The notes beneath the pieces are model-generated. The model was not told where the DNA came from. It worked only from the letters and a program-made list of their open reading frames with translations, and ran no database searches. Shown here piece after piece: positions 38,401-49,668 of a stretch of 64,000 nucleotides of DNA. Origin of the DNA: Salminus brasiliensis (taxonomy: Eukaryota; Chordata; Actinopteri; Characiformes; Bryconidae); contig NC_132894.1 of NCBI RefSeq assembly GCF_030463535.1, forward strand, positions 12,669,433 to 12,733,432, read 5' to 3'. How positions within the stretch are numbered: the stretch's first letter is position 1; every line of letters begins with the position of its first letter. The translations under genes were made by a program, and so were the position numbers.

Positions 38401-40894
38401 AAGATTGACCATCTATTCAAAGAATTCACACATTGCCCCTCCCTAAAGCTGTAAACCAATTATAACGCTGTGTACTTAGACATGACACTGGAGAGAACTT
38501 GGGGGGAGCTTGGAGCTGAGCTGACTGCAGAATGTACTGTGAACTAAGATCTCCTGCACAGACAAATTAAACAACTTCTTCAGTTCACTTTCTTCTTCTC
38601 TGTATGTGAAATACAAGTATACAACAGTGCCATTTAATAGCCTAATGTTGTTAGATATATATTAAAAGTCAAAAATGTTCAGCTTATGATATTTACATGT
38701 AGATTTGAACATTTGCCAGTTCCATTTTTAAAATATTTCATATGAGAAGAGACATTAACTGGGTGTATTAACTCAAATAAATACTTTGAAGTATTTACTT
38801 GAGTACCCACCTAAAGGTCCCTAAAGTACCTACTTGACAATGCAAAGCAAAATCAACGAGGAAACTTTACAACAATTGAAATGCACTTAAATTGACTTTT
38901 TCAAAATGTTTTAACAGGGTTTAAGAAAAGACAGAGAGAGATCATAAATATAAAACCCCTGTGTTAATCCCAAGAGTACAACATGTTACCCTGTTTTACA
39001 TTCACTGTTCAGTGGCTTACTTATACAGAATACCACATACTAAACTCTCGATCTCAGTGGTAAATCTCCCTTCTGGCAGGTCTTCCTTTGCACACCATCA
39101 GGCCCCTGCAACTGATCCAGAATGCAGCGGCACGGGTTGTCTGTATAATGTTTAAAGTTCAGCAATGTAACTATTCTGCTGCGCTCTCTTCACTGGCTTC
39201 CTGTAGCTGCTTCCCGCATCAGACTCAAAACCCTGACGCTGCCTACAAAGCCAAAAATGGACCAGCCCCTCCATATTTGATGCCGATGGTCAAAAGCCAA
39301 TCTGCACCAGAAGCCCTTCAAGCTTTAAGTACAGCTCGGCTGTTTAAGAGAGCTCGCCATCCTTTAAGACAAGCATCCAGACTTTTTTCTGTCTTGGCAC
39401 CGAAGTGGTGGAACAAACTTCCCCTGGGTGTCCAAACAGCAGAGTTGCTCAATGTCTTCAAACATGAACTGAAGACCCACCTCTTCCAAGAGTTCTTGGG
39501 TGAAGTGTAGTGTCGAGAATTGTAGTCTCCATATTGACTTTTTTATTTAGTAATATCTAAGTTTAGAGGCATCTTTTGGATCCTAGCCGACACAAACTAG
39601 CTAAGGATATTTTCTGAGTAAACAGTGAAGCACTTTTGTACATTGTAAATGTAGACCATACCACTCTTGCCTCATGCCTCTGTACTGTTGGAATTCTGGA
39701 AAAATTTGATTGACATTTTATTCCATTACAAATCTGTTACGTCAACACAATCACTTTCTTTAAGTAGCTTTGATTATTTTTATTTTTTTTCATATTTAAA
39801 TTATGTAAATGCAAAGTGCCCTTTTTCAGGGCATTTGCACAATTAATATAATTTATCTCATTTAATTTTCTGTGGTACAACAGTTTTATCTCATATTTAA
39901 TGATAACTATTATTTCAGATACTCTAAATTCAGATATTACTAAATTAGTTGATGTATATAATTTTCTGATACACAGCCAGGTACACAGCCAGCCTGACGT
40001 GTTCCTGCTACGTCTAGTAATAAAGATCAGCTCTAAAGAGGTCGTCAAACTCACCTCTCCACTTCTTTCTTCTCTCCTCCAAAGGCTGCCACAGTTCGGA
40101 TGGAGGACAGGACCTCATCTGCAACAGCGCCTGCTTTGGCATAGGCTTGCAGCTCTCGACCCGTCAGCTTAGCCACAAACTGCAAAACAGCACAAGGTAA
40201 CAGGAGAATGTTTTACAATGAAAACTGGTCAGCATACAGTATCATCCAAAAGCCAAAAAACACAGGTTGAAAGTGTTAGATTAGTATTTTAAAACATATA
40301 CACTATAAGTATTGGGACACCTGCTCATTCAACTTTACTGTCCAGGGAAGGCTTTCTACTAGATTTTGGAGCATTGATGTGAGAATTTCATTGCCATTTA
40401 ATGACAAGAGTGTTAGTGAGGTCAGGATGTTGGGTGATTACCACCTCACCTCATCCCCACCTCCCCAACTCATCCCAAAAATACTGGATGGAGCACCGTA
40501 ATTCCAGAGAACACGGTTCCACTTTATACCCCTCTCAGTTAGCTTGATGCCTTCAGGTTATTGTTTATCTGCTCTACAGGGAAGACTACAGGGACTGGAC
40601 AGGCTGTGTCTGTGCATCTGTGGGTGCATTCCAAAAACCAGGTCTCACCAAAGCCATGAGGGCTGCACCCACTCCAATGAGCGGAGATACCGAAATGATG
40701 ACCAGCGTTAGCTTCCAGCCCCTCACGAAGCCCATGAGAAAGCCACAGACAAAGGTGGTGAAGCGCTGGATGAAGATGCTCACTTGGTCTGCTATGGCAT
40801 CATTTATCTTGTTGATGTCACTGGGGAGCAGGTCATACAGACATATAACAGAACAGTCCTCTAAATCATGTTAATGTTAATGTGTGTCTTTATT

Positions 40895-40932
<38 letters not shown>

Positions 40933-41896
40933 TGTGTATAGAAATGCTCATCTTACTCAGACATGCGTGTATTGAGCTCTCCGACAGAGTTACAGTCGAA
41001 CCAACCGATCTCCATCCTCATCACCTTGCTAAAGTACAGCCTGCGAATGATCTGAATTTGTCGAGCAGCGGACGTCACCCACAGGGAGATCTGACCAGAA
41101 GCCACCAAAAATTCCATCTCAGATTTCCACTTTTCGCATTGTTTTAAATGGTAAGTAAAATGATATAACTCCAGGCCAAATCCAATACAGTCACAAACAG
41201 TGGTAATGCATCGGTCACTCACTTGTAAATATCCTAGTATGAAGACAGCGCTTCCAATGCCAACATAGTAGTACGCAAAATTGGTCATCTCATACTCTAT
41301 ATCTAATTTCCTAGAAGAGATGGAAATGATATTATTGTCAGTTTGTCTGCAGCCAATGCCTTCAGTGAGAGTGCGATATTAATATGAGCAACACATAGTG
41401 CAAAGCTATAAATTAAGAAGTGCCAACATCATGCTATTAAAATGTAAACGCATGAATAAACAAGGTAAAAGAGTGTTAATGTGGTTCATCAAAATAAAAA
41501 AAAATAGAAATGTATCAAATAGCATTTTTTTTACAACTGGCGTTTTCACAAAACAGCTTTACAGAATCAGTAAGAAGACAAGAAATCAACAACATAAAGA
41601 CATTAAAACCCAAGACCCCCAGTGAGCAAGACCCCCAGTGAGTCAACAGTGGCAGGTAAAACCCCCTCATAGCTGGAGAAAGATACCTTGGGAGGAACCC
41701 AGACTCACAAGGGGGACCTATCCTCCTCTGGTCTGAACTATTTATAAATTATTATAAATATGTTCTACTGCTCAGGTGTGCGAACAAATCATAATATTAT
41801 AATAATCATTAAAATAATCATGATATAGTATAACATAATATAATCATAACAGTAATGGAAAGAGTACTGAGAGTAATGATGATTAATGGTGGTAAT

Positions 41897-41930
<34 letters not shown>

Positions 41931-44900
41931 GTGGCAGATACATTAAAATGTGCAGATGTGTGTCTTTGTAGATTATATGACATCAATCCTTTTTATACAA
42001 CTGAATATTATGTTTTATTAAGGTTTTAGGAAAAATATAAAATTGAAAATAAACATCATGTATATGTTACAAACATGTTTCAAAAAAAGAATCTGCTTCA
42101 AAGGATCTGATCACAAGAGGACAGCGATTAGAATCACAGCATACCAAGGCACATTAGACAATGTTCACAGCCGTTCTCTTAGAAATGTCCACTTCAAATC
42201 AGATCACCCAAGCTGTCGGCTAATGGCAGGTGTGAACAGAGCCCTGGGCTCATTAAACTGGTTAATTTCACTTACTGAAAAGAACTGGTTCAAAAAAAGT
42301 CATTCACTTGCAGTTTACATAAAAAAAGAGATGACAGTGATTTGCTGGGTTACCCGCACGATCTGGTCATGTTGAGCTCAAGGTTTTCCTCAGCTGTGAG
42401 GTTTCGCCATTGGATAGTATTGTTGGCACAGTGTTTCGCTGGGTCTCTGAGCTCGTTCAACTCAATGTCATACTCAATGAAAGTGTCAGTCAGCAACCCA
42501 AACACAAGCAGCATCAGCGGCTGAGCTGAACCGTGCACCACTGCGCACACACTGCCGCCGATCATCATACACACTTCTCGACAGGTAGCAAACCGAAACT
42601 GGGCAAGAAAAAAAAAACATGCATATTAGAATTAACTCCAGAAATAGCAGGTCCTAGCTGTGGTGCTTAGATATTAGGTGACTTTATACTAGGCTTGGCC
42701 TTCCAGACATTGGCTATAGTCAGTGTTTATGGTTTTTTCTTTTTAGCACCTGGCTATACCTATTCAAGCTAATGTAATCAGTCAGCCAAGACATGTTCGG
42801 TGTCTGAGGTTTGCTGTTTTATCTTTGTGCTGTAGCCATTAAGCTAATGTAGCTAACAAGCAATTGTAGCAAGTAATTGAAAGTCTATGTATTTTTGGTC
42901 ATTTCACGTGTTTCCAGTATCAGGATTATATCTGGACAGGGCTTATCCCATTAAAATGCAGGTGAGACAGAGTCAAATCCAGTCTTTTAGCCCACTTCAG
43001 GACAGGGCCTAAGATGCATTTTAGCTACATGTCACACCAGTGTAAGTTCATCCGTCTCTACACTCAACAACCGAAACCCCTCCTAACACAGTGATGCTGC
43101 CTCCTCCTGCTATTGTGGGAAATCCTTAGACTAACCCTTAGCCTGCTGTCATTTAACAGAAGCATCACTGCTCCATCAGTTCAGTTCTTAAAGTAAGTTT
43201 CTTTGAGTGTGTGGGCCTTCAGGTTGAGCCTGTTAGCTTAAACATAGCACCCGTACATTTCATTGCATCAACATGTTCTAGCTTCATGACAGTGATGGCT
43301 TAATCTGATTAACTGGAGGTTCATTTGACTACCAAGTGTTCCAGTCAGTTATAACACACTGCGCTACACTAATACGAGTCCTGGGACAAGACTTTTACTG
43401 TACATTTGTCTTCCAGTTTAACATGATTAAAATGTAAGAAGCTCTGGATAACAGCCTCAGCCACATTTTCATCATCTTATCAGGTTACAATGCAGATCGC
43501 ATGAAAACCAAGCATTTTAACTAGCATTATAGGCAGTTACCATATTAGACTTGTAGGTCCAGACCAAAGAAGCAAATTTCAGACACCAAACACGTCTTGG
43601 ACAGTAGAGTACATTTAAGGTAAGGGTTAAACTGTGCAATGAAGAGCTACAATATACTATATATACATCCAAACCATGAGCAACTCAAATAGTAGCAAAC
43701 CAACAAAGTAAAAATAAAGTAAAGGTCCCAGAAATGTGGTCGTCCCAATCTTTTTCATTATTTTAGAGTTATAAAATATGACTATAATGTTATATGTTAT
43801 ATAATGTTACCAGCTGAAAGAACCCAATGCGGAGGGCAGGTTCCTCCTTCTTCTTGCCTGCCTTGGACCTGTGAAAAAAGGGGTAGTTCAGGTCTAACAG
43901 ACAAGACGACAACTTGATGGCCAACATTAAAGAAAAGGTAAACTTACTTCTTGTCCTTGTTGGAAGATGTGACTGTCCTGTGACGAGACATAAACGAGAA
44001 ACTAGAGTTTTGATTATGTAACATTAGATTGGATTACCTTAATTCTCCTTTAATTCATTTAAGTCTACCACAATGCAATTAGGTGATGGCTTAAACAACA
44101 AAAACAAGTAGACGACACATGTATTAACCAATAATCACATTTAAAATCAGAAACAATTTTATGGAAGCAAGCAATTGGCATTTATTTCTGCTCAATGCTT
44201 CTGAATGGCAGGGAATTAAATACACTGCTGTTCAGAAGTTTGGAATCACTCGTCATCTTATTTATTTTGTTAGTAGTATGTACAATAATAACCTGTACAA
44301 TATTTCAAACTAAAAGAAGTAATTATGTCTTGGGTAATACATTATCTATTTACAATTATTATTGTCCAGTTTTGCGCCACTTTTAGACTGCAAGGTATAG
44401 TGAATATTAATCTTATTCTAACTTAATTATTGATGTTTATGGCAGTTTCTCTGTTATTATGGAGTTTACAGCTGTGTTCAGCATTCTGGACATTCCAATT
44501 TCTCAGTTGTACAGCTTTCAACTAATGGTTTTCAGCTTTTTAACATGGATTGTAATTATTAAGTACTTCAAACTGTGAGAGCATACAATGCTAATAATCT
44601 TTACTAATATAAAGATTAATATAACAATTTCCTAGGTACTGTAGACACTTTCACAGTAATTCAACAGCTAATTTTGTAACCAACATTAAATTCAGCTATT
44701 TTTTTAGACCAGATTTAGACTACAAAACAACAATGTGTTAATATTAAAAGCTTTATTAAATGTTAAAACTTTCGATTTAAACAATACTTGTTAGCTTATT
44801 GATTACATATTTTCCTTTAAATTAATAAGAAAAAGAGATGAAACTGTCATTGTATTCTGGTTGTGGTGATATCAGAACCTGCAAGAAGAGCAATTCTGAA

Positions 44901-45414
44901 GATATTTTTCACATTGATCAATTCTTCTTGGAATGGAAGAATTTTGGAAGAATGGAAGAATCTTTTAAAATTCCATCTTTTGGGATATTTTTGAGAAATG
45001 AATAATAATTAAAAAGAACTAACAGGTCCTGATAGATGCCAAAATGACATCACTTAATAGCAATCACAACAAGTACATCACTTTGTAGCAATCACAACAA
45101 GTCCATCACCCTAAACGTAGTTATTAGATATAAACAGGCTAAAATAGAAAAGAAAGGGTTTACGCAGAATACTCTCAACCCACAATGTTAGAGTTGCAAA
45201 GTTAAAAGGGTCTACTTACATGTAATCTGCATTTGCCTCTGAAATTTGAATCAGTAAATTATTAACATTATAGACTGAACATATGCACTGAATATTATGA
45301 TTGTAAAATTAAATATCCACTCCCCACACCATACTCACCATCATCTGAAAACTCGTAGGAACCATTCTCCTGTCCGAACTTCTTGATGCTGCGTAGCTTC
45401 ACGGACCCTGGCAT
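24861..45414 (-). CDS. abcb11: Bile salt export pump, ABC transporter B11 (28 coding exons)
   Basis: ATP-driven export of bile salts across the hepatocyte canalicular membrane. Exons 5' to 3': 45414-45339, 45238-45220, 43977-43948, 43868-43811, 42598-42354, 41310-41223, 41090-40957, 40820-40649, 40179-40055, 37308-37134, 37027-36914, 36460-36350, 36073-35948, 35552-35349, 35191-35021, 34249-34048, 33932-33854, 32810-32696, 32287-32114, 32001-31897, 31246-31085, 31000-30797, 29481-29240, 29102-28946, 28797-28600, 27849-27643, 26159-26013, 25061-24861 (TAA). All phases join to give 1346 aa. Full-length TMD-NBD-TMD-NBD: Walker [10 protein letters not shown] (about 468) and GSSGCGKST (about 1138), signatures MSGGQ and LSRGQ, Walker B ILLLDM (NBD1) and ILLLDE (NBD2), H-loops near 628 and 1300. 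The start LRSIKKFG and the end VTTGAPIS mark ABCB11 rather than ABCB1/4. A Glu7 run occurs in the linker. Paralogue (a or b) not decided. Confidence 0.96.
27423..27494 (-). pseudogene. Displaced partial copy of abcb11 exon 23 within intron 26
   Basis: 72 bp align without gaps to 29240-29311, the 3' part of exon 23, with 5 mismatches. In gene sense the frame stays open (NSASYRF...HFSLVF), and a GT follows at the copied donor position. There is no matching upstream exon half. On the donor side both copies lie near pieces of the same dispersed repeat (CATTGACTTCCACTGA type). Confidence 0.85.
27850..28599. other. abcb11 intron 25 (750 bp)
   Basis: T-rich in plus-strand sense and without any recognisable exon. 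It separates the NBD2 Walker A exon from the Q-loop exon. I see nothing else in it. Confidence 0.6.
29640..29790 (-). repeat. SINE body fragment, second family
   Basis: Reverse complement holds TTAGCCTTGCTCTCCCTGGGTGGCGCTAG-type sequence of the second SINE family. The tRNA head is lost. Between abcb11 exons 22 and 23, beside a poly-C run. Confidence 0.45.
29800..30536 (+). mobile_element. Tc1/mariner transposon relic (abcb11 introns 22-23 region)
   Basis: Degenerate DNA transposon with recognisable transposase stretches ([38 protein letters not shown]). The second catalytic Asp (HD) is present, but the last acidic position reads Lys, and stops and frameshifts interrupt the frame. It ends in a terminal repeat whose reverse complement reads TACACTATATGGAC. 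The left end is poorly defined. Dead copy in the intron between abcb11 exons 22 and 23. Confidence 0.8.
31473..31882 (+). mobile_element. Tc1-type MITE, right end truncated
   Basis: Begins TACACTATATGGACAAAAGT, the same terminus as the Tc1 relic at 29.8-30.5 kb. Its body is shared with the copies at 40299 and 33575 (GGTCAGGATGTTGGATGATCA; GCATTTGCACATCTG). The right terminus is missing, and the element stops about 14 bp before the exon 20 boundary of abcb11. It has no coding capacity. Confidence 0.75.
32418..32451. repeat. (TTA)n microsatellite
   Basis: About 11 trinucleotide units in abcb11 intron 18. Confidence 0.95.
33575..33760 (-). mobile_element. Tc1-type MITE fragment, reverse orientation
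   Basis: Reverse-complement match to the right half of the MITE family (CCCATTGCTGAC, GTGCAAATGCACATG, CCCTGTAGAGAAGTA). It lies in the abcb11 intron between exons 17 and 18. No terminal repeat is preserved. Confidence 0.65.
34425..34640. repeat. Dispersed AT-rich repeat, family X
   Basis: Member of a dispersed family with three recurring blocks: a 'CTTGTATCTCCATT' block, an 'AATGCTCCAAA' block and a 'TTACATTGACTTCC' block. Related pieces occur at about 27245-27360, 29160-29215, 37675-37875, 51425-51625 and 55015-55040. No coding potential and no terminal repeats that I could define. Confidence 0.5.
37675..37875. repeat. Dispersed AT-rich repeat, family X
   Basis: Shares AACTTGTATCT, ATGCTCCAAAATGACTTG and CAAGGTTTTTGCATGACAGC blocks with the other members. 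Confidence 0.5.
39050..39530 (+). mobile_element. Non-LTR retrotransposon reverse transcriptase C-terminal fragment
   Basis: Frame 39088-39510 has the typical tail of fish LINE reverse transcriptases: [12 protein letters not shown], then [12 protein letters not shown], then [13 protein letters not shown] and [13 protein letters not shown]. An in-frame deletion or mutation changes the usual sequence between the first two blocks. It is 5'-truncated, as most LINE copies are, and lies in abcb11 intron 9. Clade (L2/Rex/CR1-like) not determined. Confidence 0.75.
40299..40632 (+). mobile_element. Tc1-type MITE, right end truncated
   Basis: Starts TACACTATAAGTATTGGGACACCTGC and shares the body of the MITE at 31473. 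It breaks off after GTGCATCTGTGGGTGCA, about 16 bp from the abcb11 exon 8 boundary, on the donor side. Same orientation as the 31.5-kb copy. Confidence 0.75.
40893..40935. repeat. (TG)n microsatellite
   Basis: Imperfect run of TG units in abcb11 intron 7, just upstream of exon 8 in gene sense. Similar shorter runs are at 33998-34020 and 37106-37127, each close to an abcb11 exon. Confidence 0.9.
41510..41730 (+). repeat. Abundant fish repeat ('TTTACAACTG...GACCCCCAGTGAG')
   Basis: Shares TTTTTACAACTG, CACAAA-CA-CTTTACA and GACCCCCAGTGAGCAAG with 54841-54990. Here GACCCCCAGTGAG is duplicated in tandem. In abcb11 intron 5. Confidence 0.6.
41897..41928. repeat. (TAA)n microsatellite
   Basis: About ten units in abcb11 intron 5. 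Confidence 0.95.
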
Positions 45415-45681
45415 TGTGTTTCCTCCTACAGATCAATTCAACTAGCTCAAAGAAACAAATGTCAGGTAATCCAACCTCAGGATCAGTCTGCACTAATAGA
45501 CTTTCCTAGGGAAACCATTCAGTCATCTTCTGTCTGTACAATCAGAGTGTTCAGGTGCTAGAGTGAAGCAGAACTGACCAGTGCAGAGTTTGGGTAAATA
45601 CCTGTGTGCATGTGTAGTGGTGGACCATGTGGTTGGTCTGGCTTTCCAGGGTAAGTGTCCTCCAGGTTTGTGCTGCTAGCA

Positions 45682-45694
45682 GGGTGAATGACCA
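45682..45694. promoter_or_regulatory. IR-1 nuclear-receptor-like element upstream of abcb11
   Basis: GGGTGA-A-TGACCA, two hexamer half-sites inverted with a 1-bp spacer, 268 bp upstream of the abcb11 ATG. It matches the AGGTCA half-site at 4/6 and 5/6. FXR/RXR binds IR-1 sites and drives mammalian BSEP. Function here is inferred from position and motif only. Confidence 0.3.
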
Positions 45695-45859
45695 CCAAAT
45701 GCAAACACTGCTGAGATAATCCCCCAGAAATCAATTACACAATGCAAACCTGTTCATGAGTACGGGAACCCTCATTGTACATCAGTTATTCAGGTTAGAT
45801 ATTTAGATATTTTCTAAATCACTAACATTAACCATAAAAACAAGTTTTTCAAGGGTACC

Positions 45860-46630
45860 TTAATAAAGGCAATGGTTTTAAATCCCAAAACTTGAACCGT
45901 CTGAATGCTTAAATGGTTATTTTCCTGGTTAAATGGTTCTTCCTTATGAAGAGCCTTCAAATTTAAGTTTTCAAGTCAAAGAATCCCAGGATGACACAGA
46001 GCAATTTATTCATAGTGTATATGAACAACTAAGTAGATGGTTCTTTAAAGCGTTGTTTTTAAAGTGGTTCTATATAACATCAAAAATGGTTCATTTATTG
46101 TTACAAGTCAAAAACCGAATTGAGTGTACAATGGAAATCCTCTTGTAGGTGATTCTTTAAAGAACTTACCAAAACTGTTCTAAACATAACCAAAAATGGG
46201 TTCTACTACTGTTACAGAACCCTTTATTCATAGGATATATAATGGGGAAAGCTTGTAGCCCCAAAAATGAATGAACCTTTTCTTTGGAATGTATATAACA
46301 ATACTTCTGGTAGATGGTTCTTTAAAGGAAATCTTTAAAAATGGCTCGACAGCACCAAATATTTTAAGCTAGCTATAAACACAGAAATAAAGAGCTCTTT
46401 TGCTAAACATGAAAGAGTAGGACCACAATCATGTGGTTCACCAGCACAAACAGGAACACTCTACATCCCTCTACACAACAAGGTTCTTCAAGGCTTCTTT
46501 AGTAATGGCAATGGTACTGCAGAACTGCGACATCTTAAATAATCGTTTGAATGGCTAAATGGTTGTCTGTCTGGTTATACAGTTCTTCATATACAAGGAA
46601 ACCCTCCCCCATCTTGTTCTTTAACCCCGT
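45860..46630. repeat. Degenerate array of GGTTCTTTAAAG-type units
   Basis: At least five spaced occurrences of (A)TGGTTCTTTAAAG or close variants (46036, 46145, 46312 and neighbours), with AAAAATGGTTC and GAACCCTTTA blocks, over about 770 bp upstream of abcb11. The core is partly palindromic (TTCTTTAAAGAA). It looks like a decayed satellite or nested MITE. No gene. Confidence 0.5.
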
Positions 46631-49278
46631 AGACTCTGTATGTACACCCATACAATTTCACTCATCAGCATCAGTTTTACAGGTCCTAAAATAGAACCCT
46701 GAGGGACTCCACAAAATATGCAAAACCAAACAGTTACCAAGTAATTCACAGGTGTTTCTGCGTTAGGATTATTAACTGTACAATGAACTTAGGTTTCAGA
46801 GAGTTCATTAACCTTTTAAAAATTGTAATTGTAAATAGCACCAAATATGGTTCCACTATTGTTAAAAAACAAACATTCTTTTCAGGACTTTTTAAATTAT
46901 TTTTGCTATTTCATGTTGAAACTTTTGTAGACTCCTGTTATTTTTCACCACTCTATTTTTCACCACTAGAACCAATTTGCTAAGAGCGGTAGAAAGGTAG
47001 AGAGGTAGAAATTCAACACACAAGATTTTATTTTTTGCCTTTTTAGATTTCATGCGTTTTCTGTATAGATGATCTACAGCTGCTCCATCAGATTTATGTC
47101 ATTTATGTAGCATTAGGAACCTGTGTTTTACCCTAATAACACTCAGCTGTTGATGTTTCATTTAAATATGGAGACCTCTTTCCCTAAAAGACTGAACTTT
47201 AACGTGAGGTAAACGCTCGGCAGGTCATTGCACCTCTGTGTTTCTGTCCAGCCAACACTTGGCTTAGGTCAACCTCTTAGCATCTGTATAGACGTCAGAT
47301 GGTTTCTTAATAATAGTAGTGTAAAAGCAAATGCTATTAACAGCCTGTTATTGAGAGCAGTGGTGGTTCTAGCTTGTACAGTCCCGCCCAAGACCTTCTG
47401 TCTTTTTTGTTAGGGTATATGAAAAGACTGGTGACTGCTTTTACTTACAGCATTAGTACTATTATAAGTTATTTAGTAGATTTTATTTTCCCTCCTACCT
47501 TAGACATCTAGTGTCTAGACATGAAGGTAACCAACCCCAGAGGGGTCCAAAGTACACAAGTTCCATACTCAAAGTACTAATTATCAAAAAATTTGCTAGT
47601 TGAAAAATACTTTAGAAGTATGGTTTACATTTTTTACTCAAGTATAAAAGTACATTCTTCCAAATTTACTTAAAGTTTAAAAGTAAAAGTATTTTTAAAA
47701 GTATATTAAATAGAAGAATACATTTTGTGAGCTGTAGATGAACACAGCCATGACACTGAGTGTAAATAATAAATAAGTAGTTTATGCTAGAACTGTAGCA
47801 TCATCTGCAAAATCATACAATTTACATATTATTGAGTTTGCCAGTTTAATATTCAGTATGCTGGTAAATGTGGCAGTATGAAATGACAATAAAGCCTCTT
47901 GATTTGACTTTTCTGTTGACAGCATTGTGTCCAGCAGTCAGCTAATCAGTCTACGTGGATTTAATAGCAAGTTTCTTCCTTTAAAATCTTTCTTTAAATT
48001 CGAGTGAATTTTGAAGCTTAGAGAATATTTTAACTGGATAGTTGTAGTCCTTTCCTTTTCATCCTTTTGAAATTTCCATACAGTTTTTAATTGCACGCTA
48101 TGCTGGGATGGAGGCCACAAGCTAAAGGGGGCGCTGTTAGTACACATTTGTTAGCACTTAACTGTTAGAACTGAACTAGCTTTGTGTGTGTCATCAAAAA
48201 CAAAAATGTCCTGACGAATTAAATCAGCAGCTGCCTTTCACAAATTCCTTATTAAGCAGTAATGCAGTCCTAATCTTTTTCACTGTACCTCTAATGCTGT
48301 ACATGTAACACATGTTACTTGTATTTCATTAATGCCCAGCCCTAAACATGACAGAGCAGTAAGGTTTAGATGCTTCCAGAACTAAAAAACAGCCAAAAAT
48401 ACAGCCAGACGTTATACTAGAGGAATATATAGATGTTGTACTAGAATGGCCCTGTAAAATTCCTGGACAGCAACAGCTTGATGTTTTGGGTTTCAGGTCG
48501 AAAGTAGATTCAGCTACAGAACCCATCCATCCTAGTTAACATGCTGCAGAGCTGCTGTTCTGAAATCTCGTACAATTTTTATATTATCCTTTTTTATATC
48601 CAACATTTTTTCTCACAAACTATAAAGTAAAAAAATACCTTACATGTTCAAATGTCCACCTCACAGTGAAATACTGTTCGTGCCACTGGCTTACACTAGT
48701 TGGTTAAGGGTATCGTTTAAATCAGTGGTTTTAAAACTAAACTTTATATGTTTTGTATTTTTTACATTCCATTAAAATGCTATGACTTTTGTCTGTCTAT
48801 AAAATGTCTTCTGATGTTTCTTTTGGGTAGCACTGTCTATAAGTGTTTTTTTTTTACTTTCTCTGAACTGATATAGCTCAACTGATCTGGATGTTGGTGT
48901 AGTGTGTAACATCAGTGTGACATCAGAGTTTTAGTTCTTCTGACTTTAAGGTGTGCTTGGGATCACTGTCCTGTAGGAAGGCCCAATGACACCAAAGCTT
49001 CAGCTTCATTGAATTTATCTTGCCCTTTACACACTGCAAGTGTTCCAGAGAAAGCAAAGCAGCCCTAGAGCATGTTTCATTCTTCCTCGTTCAGACATAC
49101 CGCTGATCCATAGTCCTGAAACGTTTCAGCTTTGTTTCATCACTCCACAGAACAGAAGCTGGTGTCAGGCTCTGCATGACGTTTGCATAACAGTAAAGGG
49201 TGCTCTAGTATGCTTTTCATGAAGGAACTGAATCATTCTAAGACTTGTACATTTAAGAGGTTGTACCTTTGGAGAAAA

Positions 49279-49393
49279 CACTTATTTGAGTATCTATTAT
49301 AATTAATTCCCCAGCTCCGGTACAGCTAACAGATGCCTGTTCTGTTGTATCAGAGCTGGGTGAAATAAATTACAATAGATACTCAAATAAGTG
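49279..49393. repeat. Fold-back inverted repeat
   Basis: Arms 49279-49305 (CACTTATTTGAGTATCTATT...) and 49367-49393 are reverse complements with 25 of 27 matches. The pairing continues inward through CCCAGCTC/GAGCTGGG, leaving a loop of roughly 35-40 nt. Beyond the outer arm a second partial pairing (TTGTATC/GATACAA) is present. Confidence 0.8.
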
Positions 49394-49399
49394 CTTTCT

Positions 49400-49619
49400 T
49401 TAGCTCAGATACAACAACTAACAAGACGCCTGAGCTGAGCAACATTACACCACGAGGGATATGAGGAGGAAGTGCCATCAACCCACCCCTGAGAGAGCAA
49501 GGCCAATTGTGCTCTCTCTGGTTCCATCTGCTGATGGCAAGTAGCATGACTTGAGATTCAAACCAACAATCCTTGGAGCATAGTGGCAGCACCTTAGTCC
49601 ACTGGACCACTCTGAGCCA

Positions 49620-49620
<1 letters not shown>
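49400..49620 (-). repeat. tRNA-derived SINE, second family
   Basis: In reverse, the head TTGGCTCAGAGTGGTCCAGT and the B-box-like GGTTTGAATCTC precede AGAGAGAGCACAATTGGCCT and CTCAGGGGTGGGTTGATGGC. Abuts a (TTA)n run at its head and a fold-back sequence at its tail. Confidence 0.65.
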
Positions 49621-49657
<37 letters not shown>

Positions 49658-49668
49658 TACTACTACTA
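49618..49668. repeat. (TTA)n(CTA)n microsatellite
   Basis: About 12 TTA/ATT units followed by four ACT units, directly at the head of the reverse-oriented SINE. Confidence 0.95.

Larger units (their letters stand above)
37309..40054. other. abcb11 intron 9 (2.7 kb), repeat-filled
   Basis: Largest intron after intron 4/5. It holds the dispersed 'CTTGTATCT' repeat (about 37675-37875), AT-rich unique sequence, a possible SINE remnant near 38290-38420 and the LINE fragment. No coding exon was found. Confidence 0.7.

Noticed and set aside
39088-39510. 140-codon frame as a host gene
   Set aside because: Matches the reverse transcriptase tail of non-LTR retrotransposons and is 5'-truncated; kept as a mobile element fragment.
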